Part shown: positions 14,921-15,005 of the stretch, in pieces
Position numbering within the stretch: position 1 is the first letter of the stretch
Layout of the letters: each line of letters starts with the position of its first letter
NCBI GenBank assembly: GCA_002331025.1
Contig: DCYG01000010.1
Span: 16,584 to 31,588, forward strand
From: Firmicutes bacterium UBA2116
Lineage (GTDB): Bacteria; Bacillota; Clostridia; Tissierellales; Sedimentibacteraceae
Reading direction: 5' to 3'
Length of the DNA: 15,005 nucleotides
The notes under the pieces: generated by a model
Databases searched by the model: none
Told to the model about the DNA's origin: nothing
Seen by the model: only the letters and a program-made list of their open reading frames with translations
Made by a program: the position numbers and the translations under genes

Positions 14921-14937
14921 GGTCGGCACAGCCGACC
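14921..14937 (+). terminator. GC-rich hairpin after the last pilin gene
   Basis: A perfect 7-bp stem, GGTCGGC (14921-14927) with GCCGACC (14931-14937), has a 3-base loop, eight bases after the pilin stop codon. No T run follows directly on this strand (CCC follows), so it is not a standard intrinsic terminator. It could still mark the 3' end of the long pilus transcript or protect it from exonucleases. Confidence 0.5.
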
Positions 14938-14939
14938 CC

Positions 14940-15005
14940 CAGACTGCTGAAAAATCTCACCTGCGTCGTTGCCGCTGCGACGGCCAATCCTCACGTATGT
15001 CTAAT
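14940..15005 (-). repeat. Inverted copy of the left-edge motif within a GC-rich non-coding tail
   Basis: Read on the minus strand, TTTTTCAGCAGTCTG (14940-14954) matches the left-edge motif at 5-19 with one mismatch. It is likewise followed by a hairpin (14921-14937). The adjoining bases 14957-15000 are clearly richer in GC than the pilin genes. They contain a CGTCG (14963-14967)/CGACG (14977-14981) inverted pair. No coding frame is evident. This looks like part of a longer dispersed repeat that continues beyond the window. Confidence 0.4.

Overview
The window is an AT-rich stretch of a low-GC Gram-positive anaerobe, most likely a Clostridia/Tissierellia-type amino-acid fermenter. Three things suggest this: a lysine-fermentation enzyme (Kal), strong GGAGG-type ribosome binding sites with sigma-A promoters, and a type IV pilus (T4P) set that has a PilM-PilN fusion but no PilP or PilQ secretin, as expected for a cell without an outer membrane. 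The genus cannot be fixed from the sequence alone.

Layout: bases 1-48 hold the end of an upstream unit (a 15-base motif followed by a rho-independent terminator). Bases 77-603 are a self-contained unit for 3-aminobutyryl-CoA ammonia-lyase (kal), with its own promoter, a hairpin at the predicted RNA 5' end and its own terminator. From 618 onward there is one long co-directional T4P locus behind a perfect TTGACA-17-TATAAT promoter. Its order is pilB (extension ATPase), pilT (retraction ATPase), pilC (platform), pilA (major pilin), pilD (prepilin peptidase), pilMN (fused cytoplasmic and inner-membrane assembly protein), pilO (with an extra C-terminal domain), a PilV-like minor pilin, a 668-residue PilX/GspK-like pilin with a beta-repeat body, an 879-residue secreted multidomain surface protein, and a short PilW-like minor pilin. 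No strong terminator lies inside the locus. The right edge has a GC-rich hairpin and an inverted copy of the motif seen at the left edge.

How the genes work together: PilD cleaves the four pilin-like precursors after their glycine. PilB and PilT use ATP to add or remove PilA subunits through PilC. PilMN and PilO form the alignment complex under the thick wall. The three minor pilins probably form the tip complex. The N-terminus of PilB carries two consecutive c-di-GMP-binding (MshEN) motifs, which suggests second-messenger control of extension.

The most interesting part is 8.9-14.9 kb. A large E5-less pilin with a beta-repeat body and a conventional signal-peptide protein with MucBP-like and cadherin-like modules sit inside the minor pilin cassette. 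I infer that they form a pilus tip/adhesin complex, a possible functional counterpart of PilY1 that is not related by visible sequence.
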